From NCBI RefSeq assembly GCF_030445035.2, contig NC_080680.1, forward strand, positions 112,122,228 to 112,186,227: a DNA stretch of 64,000 nt, in the 5' to 3' direction. The notes under the pieces were generated by a model, which saw only the letters and a program-made list of their open reading frames with translations, ran no database searches and was not told the origin of the DNA. The stretch is from Dasypus novemcinctus (taxonomy: Eukaryota > Chordata > Mammalia > Cingulata > Dasypodidae). A program made the position numbers and the translations under genes. This document shows positions 31,855 through 42,600 of the stretch, in pieces; within the stretch, counting starts at the first letter, position 1; each line of letters starts with the position of its first letter.

Positions 31855-33216
31855 GCACTATTAAATAGAGCCCTTGATACTAACAACTATGCTTGTGAGC
31901 CTGTGCACCTAAAATAAGAACTAGGCCTAGAGCTGCAGGGTGCCTAAGAGTTACCTCCTGAGAGCCTCCATGTTGTGCAAATGTGGCCACTCTCAAAGCC
32001 AAACTCAGCATGTTAATGCATTACCCTACCCCAGCATGGGACATGACTCCCAGGGATGAGCCTTCCTGGCACCGAGGGATTACTACCAAGTACCAGCTGA
32101 TGATGTAACTAGAAAATGACCTTAAATAAAAGGGTCAACTCAGACCAGCAGAATACCTCAGCCCACACGTAATATCAGGTGTTAAAAATGCTTTTGACCT
32201 TGAATAAAAGGGAGAAATGGAAAGGACAAATGAGTTTATATGGCTATGAGTCTCCACAAAAGAGCTGGGAGGTCATCAGAGGGGTCACCTCTACGCATGC
32301 CTCAGTAGGGTCCCAGAGACAGCCAAAGTAAATACAAGTCCAGGTATTGGTTCTTCTGAGGGCTACAGAGACCCACAGGTACTACGGTCATGGCAGATGG
32401 AGTTCAGTGCCATGTCAGTTGGCTCTACTTTGGAGTTTGTGTTCCTGAATGTGATGGAGTTGGACTCAAATGTGATCTTTGTTCACAAGCCTCTCCTGTT
32501 ACTTTTACCAGACCTGTGGATGGCTCTGGGCTTGGCGTATACTCAGGGGACCTGAATCTCTGGACTGTCCATGTAATAGCCAGGCCCTGAGCCTCAACAG
32601 ACTTGCAACTCCTACCCTCTGGTTTATTGGACTTACCCCAGCCAGCTAACAGGGAGGTGAAGATGGTCAACCACCACACTAGGGAGCCTAGAGTGCCTAC
32701 AACTGCAAGCAGGAGAATTGCATCCATCATCCATGTGGAATCTAAGCCCCCTCTTGATACAGAGGTGGAGTGGACATGACCATCCCAGAGTCCACAGGAT
32801 GGAGAACTAGAGTTTGGACTAGAGTGGACTTACTGGTGTTCTGCTGTGGAACTATTGTGATTAGTAATGGAAGAAATTGTAGCATTGATGTGGAGAAAGT
32901 GGCCACGGTAGCTGCTGAAGGTAGGGAGAGCGAAGAAGAGATATGATGTGGGGGTATTTTCGGGATTTGGAGTTGTCCTAGGTGGTATTGCAAGGACAGT
33001 TGCTGAACATTGTATGTCCTGCCATGGCCCACTGGGTGGACTGGGGGAAAGTGTAAACTATAATGTAAACCATTATCCATGTGGTGCAGTAGTGCTCAAA
33101 AATGTATTCACCAAATGCAATGAATGTCTCATGATGATGAAAGAAGTTGTTGATATGGGAGGAGTGGGTTGAGGGGGTAGGTGAATGTAACATTAGAAAA
33201 ATAAAGACAAAAAAAA
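31855..33216 (+). mobile_element. Younger L1 3' end (plus), right arm of an inverted pair
   Basis: Forward copy: GCCCTTGATACTAACAACTA, CCTAGAGCTGCAGGGTGCC, GATTACTACCAAGTACCAGC, GACTCCCAGGGATGAG, ATGGAGTTCAGTGCCATGTC, GATGATGAAAGAAGTTGTTG, ending in an AATAAAGAC(A)9 tail near 33,200-33,216. About 1.36 kb. It pairs in reverse complement with 30,880-31,745. Confidence 0.8.
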
Positions 33217-33562
33217 ATCTTCTGGAATAAGGCAGTAGTATCAACCCATGAATCAATCAAAACAAAACTTCTTGTCATATACATAGCCAGCGGGAGAGTT
33301 AGGACTTGAAGTCTTGAATTAAATTGAAGTTTGGCCTTAAATTAGGGCTGCCACTTACTGGTTAGTTACATGATCCCTGTCAAATCATCTCTAAAATTAG
33401 GAGGAGGCCATTTTGCAGAGCTGGTGGGAGTATGGGCTTGGCGGTTGGATGAGACCCTTGGCACCATGCATGGCCCAGTGGTGGTTCTTGGTGAATTCTG
33501 GGCTGATGCTTTTCCTATAAAAGTACTGCAGTTTCTCGGGTTAAAAAAGAGTCTCCCAGCAT

Positions 33563-33594
33563 CTACCTACCTACCTACCTACCTACCTACCTAT

Positions 33595-33652
<58 letters not shown>
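33563..33652. repeat. (CTAC)n(CTAT)n microsatellite
   Basis: About 90 bp: CTAC repeats, a TTATCTAT bridge, then about 13 CTAT repeats. Lies at the SINE tail position, so it grew from the tail. Confidence 0.95.
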
Positions 33653-33654
<2 letters not shown>

Positions 33655-34021
33655 TCTCTCCCCTTTCTCCTGTTGTCTGCTCTCTGTGTCTATTCGCTGT
33701 GTATTCTGCACCTGCTTGCATTGTCAGGTGGCACAGGGAAACTATGTCTCTTTGTTGTGTCAACTCTCTGTTGTGTGATGCCACTACTGGGCAGGCTGGT
33801 TTTTTTTTTTTTTTATGCGGGGTGGCTCTCCTTACAGGAAGCACTCCTTGCACATGGGGCACCCCTACATGGGAGTGCCCCTGTGTGGCATAGCACTCCT
33901 TGCACACGGCAGCATGGTGTGTGGGCCAGCTTACCACACAGGTCAGGAGGCCCTGGGGATTGAACCCTGGACCCTCCATATGGTGGACGAACACTACCAG
34001 TTGAGCCACGTCTGCTTCCCA
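33563..34021 (-). mobile_element. Long DAS-type SINE (minus) whose tail became a tetranucleotide microsatellite
   Basis: SINE body and head at 33,653-34,021 (TCTGCTCTCTGTGTCTATTC, ACTGGGCAGGCTGG, GGATTGAACCCTGGACCC). The place of the A-rich tail is taken by CTAC and CTAT repeats. Duplication TCCCAGCAT at 33,554-33,562 and 34,022-34,030 encloses both parts. Confidence 0.93.
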
Positions 34022-34030
34022 TCCCAGCAT

Positions 34031-34499
34031 TTTAAAACAGCTGAAACCCCCTGCCCCAATGCTTCATATTTACAAGTGCCCTGGGCTTTTACCCTCCAAG
34101 GGATAAGGTTTGGATGAAGCTGACACATCTATCATGGGCACCAGCAGGTGCCAGCACAAGCTAAGCTTTTGGAAGGGCTGTCTGATTTGACCTGATCATT
34201 TTTCATCCCTCGCTGTGACTCATGGAAGTTTCAGACTTCTTTGCTTTAATCCAGAGAGATTTCTGCCTCTCTCTCACAGCCTTTCTTGCTTGTTACTCCC
34301 AACCTGGGAGGAAATGTCCAGGGTTGCACTGTCAAATGTTAATTAAGAAGAAAAAAACCTTCTGTTTGGGGAATCCTTGTAACAAAACTAATAAACACCG
34401 GCGGCCACCTTTGGACAGCGGCTTTCAGTTTGCAAAGCACTTTCATGCCTATTAGTTCGTTCAGTATTTGCAAAGCCCTGGCAAGGCATTGTGATGGCT
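34031..34499. other. No feature recognised
   Basis: About 470 bp of single-copy-looking sequence without repeat landmarks or a credible frame. Confidence 0.5.
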
Positions 34500-34660
34500 A
34501 AGTGCTAGTCTCTGAAGTCTACAAATTGCCTTCAGATTCCCGTGTTCACCTCTTCCCAGCCAGATCATCTTGGGTAGGTTACTTATGGTCTCTGAACCAC
34601 AAAGATCTAAGGAGAAAGTACTTGGCATGTGGTAATAAACTGAATGGTTTTTAGCTATGA
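34500..34660 (-). mobile_element. MIR fragment (minus)
   Basis: GCCAGATCATCTTGGGTAGG, TTACTTATGGTCTCTGAACC and GGAGAAAGTACTTGGCATGT follow the reverse MIR consensus. Confidence 0.55.
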
Positions 34661-34769
34661 TTCCCATCATGCCCATTTTATCAAGGGGCTTCATTTAGTT
34701 TTTCCATGGTATCTTACCTCAATCTAACAGGCTGAGCCTACTTCTTTATTTTCACACCCTCATCCTACA

Positions 34770-34865
34770 CCTTGAGTTTGGACTTCTAACCTTCAGAACT
34801 GTGAGACAATACGATTCTGCTGGCCTAAGCCATCTAGTTGTGGCAACCCTCGGAAATGGCGACAC
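34770..34865 (+). mobile_element. MLT1 LTR 3' end fragment
   Basis: CTTGAGTTTGGACTTCTAAC, CTTCAGAACTGTGAGACAAT and CCTAAGCCATCTAGTTGTGG follow the MLT1 3' end. Confidence 0.65.
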
Positions 34866-34964
34866 CAGCCTTTAAGTGGATTGTGCCCTCTTAGCGTCAT
34901 GCCCCCAGTTTGCCTTCTGCACACCGTGGTTACAATGGCTGGGTTGATGTGGTCTGTTTCCCCA

Positions 34965-35075
34965 TCTGCTGTCTCCCTGAGGACAGGACAGGGATGGAGT
35001 CTTCTCACTTGTGTAATCCCTCTGCCTGATAGCTAGATGGCACCCGGTAAATGCTGGTTTGAATGAATGCATGGG
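34965..35075 (+). mobile_element. L2 LINE 3' end fragment
   Basis: TCTCCCTGAGGACAGGACAG, then CTGATAGCTAGATGGCACCC and GGTAAATGCTGGTTTGAATG follow the L2 3' terminus. Confidence 0.65.
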
Positions 35076-35900
35076 ATTCATCAATCCAGCTAAAATTATT
35101 TCTGGGAAGTGTTCAGGTCATTGAGCCCGGAGGCTGTTGAGCCAATTCTGGAACCAAGTCACCAGGCTCTCAAGGTCCCCCTTGGCTGGCTCTGACTGTG
35201 ATGTGATTGCGTAATTTTTCTGACCCAGCTGGACACAGGAGACAAAACTAAAGCTCTGAATGTATAGACCTCAGATTTGCAGGCTCAGTAGAAGGTTTCC
35301 AGTGCCACTAACCAGCCAGTATGCAGAGGCCTGCTTTTTATGTATCAGAAAAGACCAAATTACAGCATGCCCGCCTTTGATGTGCCGTCTGTTTCGTCTT
35401 TCTGAATAAAAGGGAAACTCTGGCTCCAGGCTGATTTTTGATCACAAAAATAGACTAAATTCCAGCCCTGAAATTATCAAAAGTGCCACATACTTGACAA
35501 GCAGCTGAGCAGAGAGCAGCAACTACCAAGTTAGTAATTAAACAGAGCTCAAGTCAAATTAACAGAGGCAGACAATCTTGTCTGGCGGTCAGAACAGAGG
35601 CTGGGGAGCCCTGGTGTCTGCAGGCATCAGTCAAGTCCAAGGAGGGACCCCAGGGCTCCAGCCACCCCTTCTGCCCTCCTGCAGAGGCTCCCAGGGTGGG
35701 AGGGGCTACTGCTGAGGGCTGAGATGTGGGGAGGGGAGGCAGGAGGAGGCTCCACTCCATTTCAGAAGTTGTTTTCAAAGACAGCAGGGGCTGTGGGAGA
35801 TTTTTTTTCTTCCTATAACATGATTAGAGCTGGCTTAGAATCCTTATAAGCTTTTTTCTTTCTTTAATATTTACCTTTTATTTTTAAAAACTGTATTCCC
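35076..35900. other. No feature recognised
   Basis: About 825 bp of unique-looking sequence. A 74-codon minus-strand frame (35,554-35,778) has no motif. Confidence 0.5.
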
Positions 35901-35904
35901 CTCT

Positions 35905-36203
35905 CCCCCCCAGCCCAGATGGTTCTCTTGTCTGTCTGCTCAGTGTTTGCTCGCCTTCTCCAGGAGGCACTGGGAACCGAACCTGGGACCTCCCACTTGG
36001 GAGCGAGTGCCTAATGGCTTGAGCCACATCCATTCCCCATGGGTTGTGGCGTCTGCAGGCTTGTGGCATCTGCTTGTTTAGGCATCTGCCTGTTGCAGTG
36101 GTGTAGTGTCATCTCGTCTTCTCTTGGAGGCACAGGGACCCAAACCCAGGACCTCCCTTATGGTAGGTGGGTGCCCAACTGGTTGATCCAGATCTGCTTC
36201 CCA
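35905..36203 (-). mobile_element. Two tandem DAS-type SINE units (minus)
   Basis: Unit one at about 35,950-36,038 (CTTCTCCAGGAGGCACTGGG, AACCGAACCTGGGACCTCCC, GGCTTGAGCCACATCCATTC). Unit two at about 36,118-36,203 (CTTCTCTTGGAGGCACAGGG, CAAACCCAGGACCTCCC, GATCTGCTTCCC). A linker with GTCTGCAGGC / CATCTGCTTG repeats joins them. Confidence 0.82.
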
Positions 36204-36214
36204 AGCATTTTAAT

Positions 36215-37075
36215 ATAAATAAATATTCATTCAGAAACTCTCGAGTGCCCACAACAATGGACAAAACAAAAGCCCCAGGCTCGGAGAGCCGACATGCTGA
36301 TAGGGGGAGGCAGAAAACAAATAAGCAAATAAATATACAGTATTCCAGGTGGCTCTATGTGACATGGACCTGACTACAGTGAGATGAGGAAGATTGGGGG
36401 TTCAGGAGTGGGGAGATACAGGGGAGTGGGGAGAAGAGAAGATGGAGTTGCTGTTTAATGGTGGGTGGTTAGGGAGGCTACTCTGATAAGGTGGTATTTG
36501 GCAGAAGCCGATTGGGGACAAGACTTCTGGGCGGAAGGAGCAAAGGTCCTGAGTTGGAAGAGTGTTTAGCATGTTTGAGGAAAAGCAAGGAGTCCAATAG
36601 TTCAGTGTGTCCGGATAAGGGCGAAATGGGGGGAAGCAGTAGGAGACGAGGTTGGAGAAAATGAGGGGCCAGAGCAGGAAAGCATTTGAAGGGCACTGGC
36701 CTTGCTTCCAGTTTAGAAGTGGAGGTTTTGAGCGGATCCGACGAGGTTTGTAGTTGTTGCGCAGGCTGCTGTGAGAGCAGACAGCAGGGAGTGAGGGGTA
36801 GGAGCGGAGAGGCTGATAAAGAGGCCATGGCGGATCCAGGAAGACACAACTGTGGCTTAGACCAGGTAGTGGGTTCAGAATAACCTTTGAAAGTAGAGCA
36901 TGTAGGAGTTGCTCGTAGTTTGGATCTAGGATATAAAAGGAAGAAAGAATTCAAAGACGACTTGAAGAATTTTGGCCTGACCAAGAGGAATGATGGAGTT
37001 GCTGTTTACCAAGATGGGAAATACTGTGGAAAGAGCAGGTCCGGGGGATGGAAACCAAGAATTTGTCTTTGGCCA
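36215..37075 (+). repeat. Ancient interspersed mammalian repeat (about 0.9 kb)
   Basis: Runs through landmarks shared with 40,375-41,353 and 53,326-53,470: GGTCCTGAGTTGGAAGAGTG, GCATGTTTGAGGAAAAGCAA, the AGGAGACGAGGTTGGAGAAA block, CTTAGACCAGGTAGTGG and TTTTGGCCTGACCAAGAGGA. Known to me as a widespread old mammalian repeat, but I cannot name the family with confidence. Frames here, such as 36,478-36,984 minus, are by-products. Confidence 0.6.
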
Positions 37076-38590
37076 CGATAATTCTAAGAAGCCTATGATA
37101 AAACTATGACAGGTGTGGTGAATAAGCACATCTCCAGGGATACAATCAGAATGCCACTTCATTTTTGTCTCCCAGTGTCCTTTTAACATTTATTTGGTGG
37201 AGGAACAGTTTTCCCTGCCCGTGGGTGAAAACTTCGGCAGGCACCATGACTCTTCTGGTCCCTCCTAGGTATCAGACAGTTCTGTGGTTTTCTTCAAGTA
37301 GGCAACTGTAGTCTTGGTTCAGAGATAAGAATGCTCCGTTCAGCTTATTAATCAGTATTTACATTTTCAAGGAAAGGTAATGTTCCTTCTGCTCCCAATG
37401 CTCCCCCATCTCCCCACCTTCGAACCCCTCAAGGAAGGGCTTGCTGCAGGCAGACCACCTGCACTGGGGGAAGTTACGGCTGCCTTTTTTCACTTTCTTG
37501 CTCATCTCCTCCTCAGCTGGGCTTTTAACCCCTCCAGGGCTGGAGACTGGAGGGTGGAGTGGAAAGGGATCAGAAAGTTCTTACTTGGCTGGTCTGTCCT
37601 GACACGATGTCCCTCTTTCTGGGGCTGGTTAATGTTGAAAGCTGAGTCTTTCTTGGTCCTGTGGTGAATTCTCTGGCGGCTCCCAGCTGGGCTGCTTTCT
37701 GCAACATCTTCAATGTGTGTGAGGCAGCCTCTTCCACCACCGCCACTGGTCTTCCTGTGGCTCAGTCCACACCGACTTGCATTCTTGCAGTCCCATCACA
37801 TTACTAAGCAGAACGTTTGATCAGGAATGGAGAGGCTCCTGGATGACTCTCTTCTGCAAGGACCTCGTCTTGCCTGCTCTTGGCTGATCCCCAAGGAGTT
37901 ACCTTTTCTCTGCTACCCCCCACTGCTTTAGCAACTTCTCACCTTTAGACTCCCCAGGTGGGAATGAGAATCCTGCCTATTAGGCACCTCCCTCCTGATA
38001 GGACACAGATCAGCTCTTCAAGTCATCTCTCACTAGATCTGAGCTAAGGAGGGATTTCCCCCATCTTTTCCCTTCTTCGGGGAGAGGGGCTTTTCATAGC
38101 ACAGGTTTCTTCAAAGAAAATCTTTCACAAATCCTTCCTCCCCTCAATCTCTGGATCACTTTGCCTTTGATTAACAGTGTTGAAGGGCCCAAGTTAAGCT
38201 GTTCTCAGATACCCACCTTGAAAATACTCCTTTGCATCTGGCGCCTCACTCTACTATGTGATATCTATTGCCTTGGCTCCAGTTCCCTTTTAAAGATCTT
38301 TTGTTACACTTCTAAATTTTGGGAGTCAGTAGCATGTAAATGCTACCTAAGGCCGCAAGGTTAGTGAGCAGCGAACACGTCTGAAAACGGAGCCCTGTGA
38401 GGTCTTGAGAGACCAGGGAAATGTAGAACCAGCCAGGGACACAGCCGGAGCCTTCAGAATTTGCCCTGCGTCTGGATTGGCTTGAACAAACAAACAATCC
38501 TCCAGGCTCCTTGAACTCATCTTCTAGTCTAAATTATAATCAAGACTCTAGTAATTGGCTTTTCCAAGAGTGAATGTTCACAACCCCACT
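37076..38590. other. No feature recognised
   Basis: About 1.5 kb of unique-looking sequence, pyrimidine-rich in parts. A 95-codon plus-strand frame (37,380-37,667) has no domain signature. Confidence 0.5.
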
Positions 38591-38599
38591 CTTCATATG

Positions 38600-38738
38600 T
38601 AAATGTCTTTGGCATTTATGAAGTATCCATTATCTCATTTCAACCACCTGATAGATAGCCCTGTGAACTGAGGGTCAAAGAACTGTAAGAGGCTTTCCCA
38701 AGATTCAAGAAGTGAGAGAGCGGGAATTTGAACTCAGG
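38600..38738 (+). mobile_element. MIR, interrupted by a SINE pair
   Basis: GGCATTTATGAAGTATCCAT, TCATTTCAACCACCTGATAG, GTGAACTGAGGGTCAAAG and GGGAATTTGAACTCAGGTTT follow the MIR core and 3' half. It resumes at 38,951 with GAACTCAGGCATTTAGGCTC. Confidence 0.75.
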
Positions 38739-38950
38739 TTTCTGTGTTTTTTTTGAGGTACAGGTGCTGGGAATTGAATGCAAGATCTCAGATGTGGGAA
38801 GCTGATGCTCAACCACTGAGATCCATCAGCTCCCCCAAGTTGTTTTTTTCATTTGTTCATTCGTTTGTTTTTAGGAGGTACCAGGGATTGAACCTGGGGC
38901 CTTGTAGGGGGGAAGCAGGCCCTCAGCTGCTTGAGGCACATCCACTTCCT
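38739..38950 (-). mobile_element. Two tandem DAS-type SINE units within one target duplication
   Basis: Unit one at about 38,750-38,836 (GGTGCTGGGAATTGAATGCA, CAACCACTGAGATCCATCAG). Unit two at about 38,874-38,950 (GGAGGTACCAGGGATTGAAC, CTGCTTGAGGCACATCCACT). GAACTCAGG flanks the pair at 38,730-38,738 and 38,951-38,959. Confidence 0.88.
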
Positions 38951-39158
38951 GAACTCAGGCATTTAGGCTCCAGGTTTGGTACTCTTATTTCACAGCTGTC
39001 TCAGAGGTACTCTTGACAATATTAGTTTTCTAATTTTTGCCAAAGTAGACAATTGTCTAAATGAATGGCAAAGGTCTCATCTCATATCCTGGCTACCTAG
39101 GGAGCTGTGCTGAGAAGGATTCTAAGGCATGATGAGGTTCAGTAAGAAAGAGTAGCTT

Positions 39159-39545
39159 GAGGGAAGTGGCTCAAGTGATTGGGCTCCTGTCTACCATAAG
39201 GGAAGTCCAGGCTTCTTTTCTTGGGCCTCCTGGTAAAGGCAAGTTGGCCCACGTGACAAGCTGGCCTGAATGGAGAGCTGGCCCAAGCAGAGTGCTGGTG
39301 CAGCAAGATGATGCAACAAAAAGAGACACACAGAGGAGAGACAAAAAGAAATGCAGCAGACCAGAGAGCTGAGGTGGCGCAAGAGTGAGCACCTCTCTCC
39401 CACTCTGGAAGGTCCCAGGATCAGTTCCCAGTGCTGCCTAAAGAGAAGACAAGCAGACACAGAAGAATGCACAGTGGATGGACACAGCAGATAATGAGGG
39501 GGGTGGGGTAGGGGTATAAATAAATAACTGAATCTTTAAAAAAAA
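39159..39545 (+). mobile_element. Compound DAS-type SINE with two heads in one target duplication
   Basis: First head: GAAGTGGCTCAAGTGATTGG, followed by a body stretch (GCTGGCCCAAGCAGAGTGCT, GATGATGCAACAAAAAGAG). Second head: GAGGTGGCGCAAGAGTGAGC with AGGATCAGTTCCCAGTGCTG, then the tail. AGAGTAGCTT flanks the whole at 39,149-39,158 and 39,546-39,555. Confidence 0.88.
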
Positions 39546-39884
39546 AGAGTAGCTTAGCTAATTAGTGGTGATTGCCATTGATGCAGGAGGGGTTCTGGTG
39601 GCACATAAGTCATGCATTTGACATCATGATTTCATCGTTGCTCCTGTCGGGGTGTGTCAGCAGTTCCTCAGAACAGTTGTAGTTTCTCAGAACATATCAA
39701 AAGAATGGGAAAGGGAAGAAGAGAAGCCTAAACCACCATTCGGTTACTTGGAGATGATAATATTGTATACATGCATTTCTGAGAGCATACATTTTTAAGA
39801 TGTGGCATCAACAAAGGAAGCAATCAAAAGTTAGAGCAGCTTTGCAGATAAATAGAACTAGTCATTGTTCCCCAGCTCTTTTCT

Positions 39885-40180
39885 CTCCTCACTTTTATTT
39901 TGAGAAATTTCAAACCAACAGAAAAGTTAAAAGAATAGTATAATGAATGCCCATAGATCATGTCCCTAGACTTGCCAATTGTTAACATTCTTCCTTTCTG
40001 AATTTATTCTGAATAATCTGACATTAAATGAAAGATTCATGCCATCTCTTAAGAACAAGGACCTTCTTATACATAATCACAATACCATTATCACACCTGA
40101 GAATTTTAATATTGATTAAATATCACATGACATATAGGCCATATTCAAATTTCCCCAGTTGCTCCTAAAATTAGGAACAT
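39885..40180 (-). mobile_element. Old L1 3' UTR fragment (minus)
   Basis: TTTTGAGAAATTTCAAACCA, CAGAAAAGTTAAAAGAATAG, TGCCAATTGTTAACATTC, AATACCATTATCACACCTGA and ATTCAAATTTCCCCAGTTGC are the expected blocks in order. Confidence 0.72.
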
Positions 40181-41353
40181 CTTAGGGATGTGGTGGACTG
40201 GCCTTAATATGTATTCCCACCTTTTTTTGAGGGCCTTCCTTTACAAAGACTTCATTTTCCCCAACCTGTCCTGCAGCTGGAATTTAGTTTCCACCAATCA
40301 CTTTTACTCACCTAGATTTAGAAGGCAGAAATGAGGCATGGGTCATGGTTTGCTACTCTTGCATTTCTCCTGCAAGCACAGCTCTTATTTATTTTTTCTG
40401 CAATGTTGGGAGAGGCTACGGGAAGCTGTTGGAGGGTTGAGGCAGAGACATGATGTGTTCTGATTTAATTTTAAGGATCACACTGACTACTGTGTGGAGA
40501 ATATAGGTTGTAAGGGGGCAAATTTGGAATCAGGGACCCATTTAGGAGGCTCTTCTAGTCCGGGTGGAGTTGATGGTGGCTTGGACTAGGACAGCGTCTA
40601 TTGATAGAGAAGGTGAGGGGTAGTTAGATTCAGAATATATTTTGAAGGTGGAATCATTAGAATTTACCATTGGATTGTGAATAGGGTATGAGAAATATGA
40701 TCTCCAACTCCCTTGTAGTTAGAATTCTGAGTGTAATTTGCGTTCCAAATTTGAAAAGCAAAAAGCGATCAGAGATCATGATTTTGCTACTTCCGAAGAT
40801 TTTGGGCCTGAGCAATTGGGTGAATAATGGTGTCATTCAACAGATATAGGAAATCTAAGTTTTGGTGGGGATGACTGTGGGCACTCAGTAGTTCTGTTTT
40901 GGATGGAGATTGTCAAGCAGGCATTTGAATATATGGGGATGGGTCAGGGCAGGAGATACATATTTGGGAATCATCAGGGTAAACATTACTTTCAAAGCTA
41001 TGAGAATGGATAAAGTCACCTAGAGAAGAGGAGAGGCCTGAGCCTATCTGGAACATTCCATGTTAGAGTTTGGAAAGAAAGGATCTAACTGGAGCCTGAG
41101 CAGTGGTGAATCAGAGAGGAAGAAACGTGGAGATGTGAGGCTCCAGGAGCCAAATGAAAAAATGTTGCAAGGAGGATGGAGCAATCAGGTGTGACAAATA
41201 GTCATGAGACATGGAGGGAGATAAGGGCAGATTATTGGAGAATTTTACCATTGGAGTTTGGCAACGAGAATGTCATCTCTGACCTTGATAAAAGGAATGA
41301 TGGAGGCAGGAACCTGAGTGGAGCTGGTTTAATAAAGAGTTAGGTACGAGGAA

Positions 41354-41367
41354 GTGAAGAAACTTTC
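41354..41367. repeat. Target-site duplication, left flank of the 3' UTR retrocopy
   Basis: GTGAAGAAACTTTC, matched by GTGAAGAAACTCTTTC at 42,029-42,044 (two extra bases). Confidence 0.88.
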
Positions 41368-42028
41368 TTTTTTTTTTTGAAATTGGAGTAGAATTTATTT
41401 TTCAGAAGCCACTCTTCACAAAGAATACATACAACGAATAGCAGATAATTTTGGATCCTATACTTAGTTTTGAGTTAGCACTTTGAGAAGCTTGGCTACA
41501 TAAAACATTTTATACCAAAGAGATACTACCAAAAATCAACCCTTAAAAACTTCCAGGAAAGAACATGGAGTCAGTTATATTCAAAATCTGTAGTTCCTCC
41601 TCAAATCAAAACAAAATTTCTTTGAATACATTGATAAGGATAACAAAAATTACTATTTTCTAAAATTTTAAAAATATCACACATAAAAATCATAGCATCT
41701 GTTAATACTTTTCTTTTATGACTCTCAGAATTTTATGCATTATCCCAATAAGTAGTATTTTATAAAATAACCAGCTGTGAGAATTATAAACTATGTAGCT
41801 GCTAACTGCTACCCTTCATTTCTGCTTGTTATTTCAGAATTTGACTTTTTAATTATAGAAGTGTCATTTTCATTAATACTTCTACTATTTCTTATTATTA
41901 TAAAAGCAGACTCAACTTTTCTCTAAATTTAGAAACTAAGTCAGTACACCATAATTACTGCAAGCCAATCATCCAAACAACTTCAGTTTGCAAATTAGCC
42001 CTTCAGAAGAAATTAGAAATAACTTTTG
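41368..42028 (-). pseudogene. Retrocopy of an unidentified mRNA 3' UTR
   Basis: A 661-bp AT-rich insertion read on the minus strand. It ends in an 11-base A tail (T run at 41,368-41,378) and has an AATAAA signal (complement at 41,394-41,399) 15 bases upstream of the tail. A 14-16 bp host duplication flanks it. It lacks SINE, L1 or LTR landmarks, and all frames are closed by stops. This is what a 5'-truncated processed pseudogene looks like when only 3' UTR is copied. The parent gene is not recognisable from UTR sequence alone. An unrecognised non-autonomous element is the main alternative. Confidence 0.75.
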
Positions 42029-42044
42029 GTGAAGAAACTCTTTC
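42029..42044. repeat. Target-site duplication, right flank of the 3' UTR retrocopy
   Basis: GTGAAGAAACTCTTTC, pairs with 41,354-41,367. The ancient repeat continues immediately after. Confidence 0.88.
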
Positions 42045-42083
42045 TTGAGTTTTGCTGTAAAAGAGAGAGTGGAGCTAGGTTTT

Positions 42084-42600
42084 TTTAAAAAAATTAAAAT
42101 TTTATTTTTTATTGGAGAAGTTGTAGGTTTACAGAAAAATTATAAGGAGGATACAGAGCTCTCATAAAGCCCCCATACAGTTTTCCCTAATATTGACGCA
42201 ACATTAGTGTGGTACCTTAGTTAGAATTAATGAGATAATATTATTATAATTATACTTTTAACTATAGTCCATAGTTTACAGTAGGATTCATTGTTTGTGT
42301 TGTACAGTCCTATGTCTTCTTTAAAAATTTTTTGTTCTAGTAAAATCTTTACAACCTAAAATTTCCCCTTTAGCCATATTCTGATACATAATTCAGGGTA
42401 TACGTTACATTTGCCATGCTATGCTACTATCACCACCATCCATTACCAAAACTTTTCCATCATCCCAAACAGAAATTCTGTACCATTTAAGCAATAACAC
42501 CTCATTCCCTACCCACACTCTGGCCCCTGGTAACATGTATTCTGGTTTCTGACTCTGTGAATTTGCTTGTTCCAATTATTTCATATCAGTGATATCATAC
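42084..42600 (-). mobile_element. Old L1 3' end (minus), first part
   Basis: Diverged copy of 844-1340: GTTTACAGAAAAATTATAAG, TATGCTACTATCACCACCAT, CCATTACCAAAACTTTTCC, GCCCCTGGTAACATGTATTC, TCCAATTATTTCATATCAG. Continues at 44,148-44,285 and 44,869-45,012. Confidence 0.8.

Larger units (their letters stand above)
40375..42080 (+). repeat. Ancient interspersed mammalian repeat, split by a retrocopy
   Basis: Same family as 36,215. Landmarks: AAGGATCACACTGACTACTG, GATGGTGGCTTGGACTAGGA, GGGCCTGAGCAATTGGGTGA, GGGAATCATCAGGGTAAACA, then GTGAAGAAACT at 41,354. The host resumes at 42,029-42,080 and again at 45,013-45,340 after the L1 block. Confidence 0.62.

Noticed and set aside
36478-36984. 168-codon minus-strand frame
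   Set aside because: It lies entirely within the ancient interspersed repeat, antisense to it, with no independent support.
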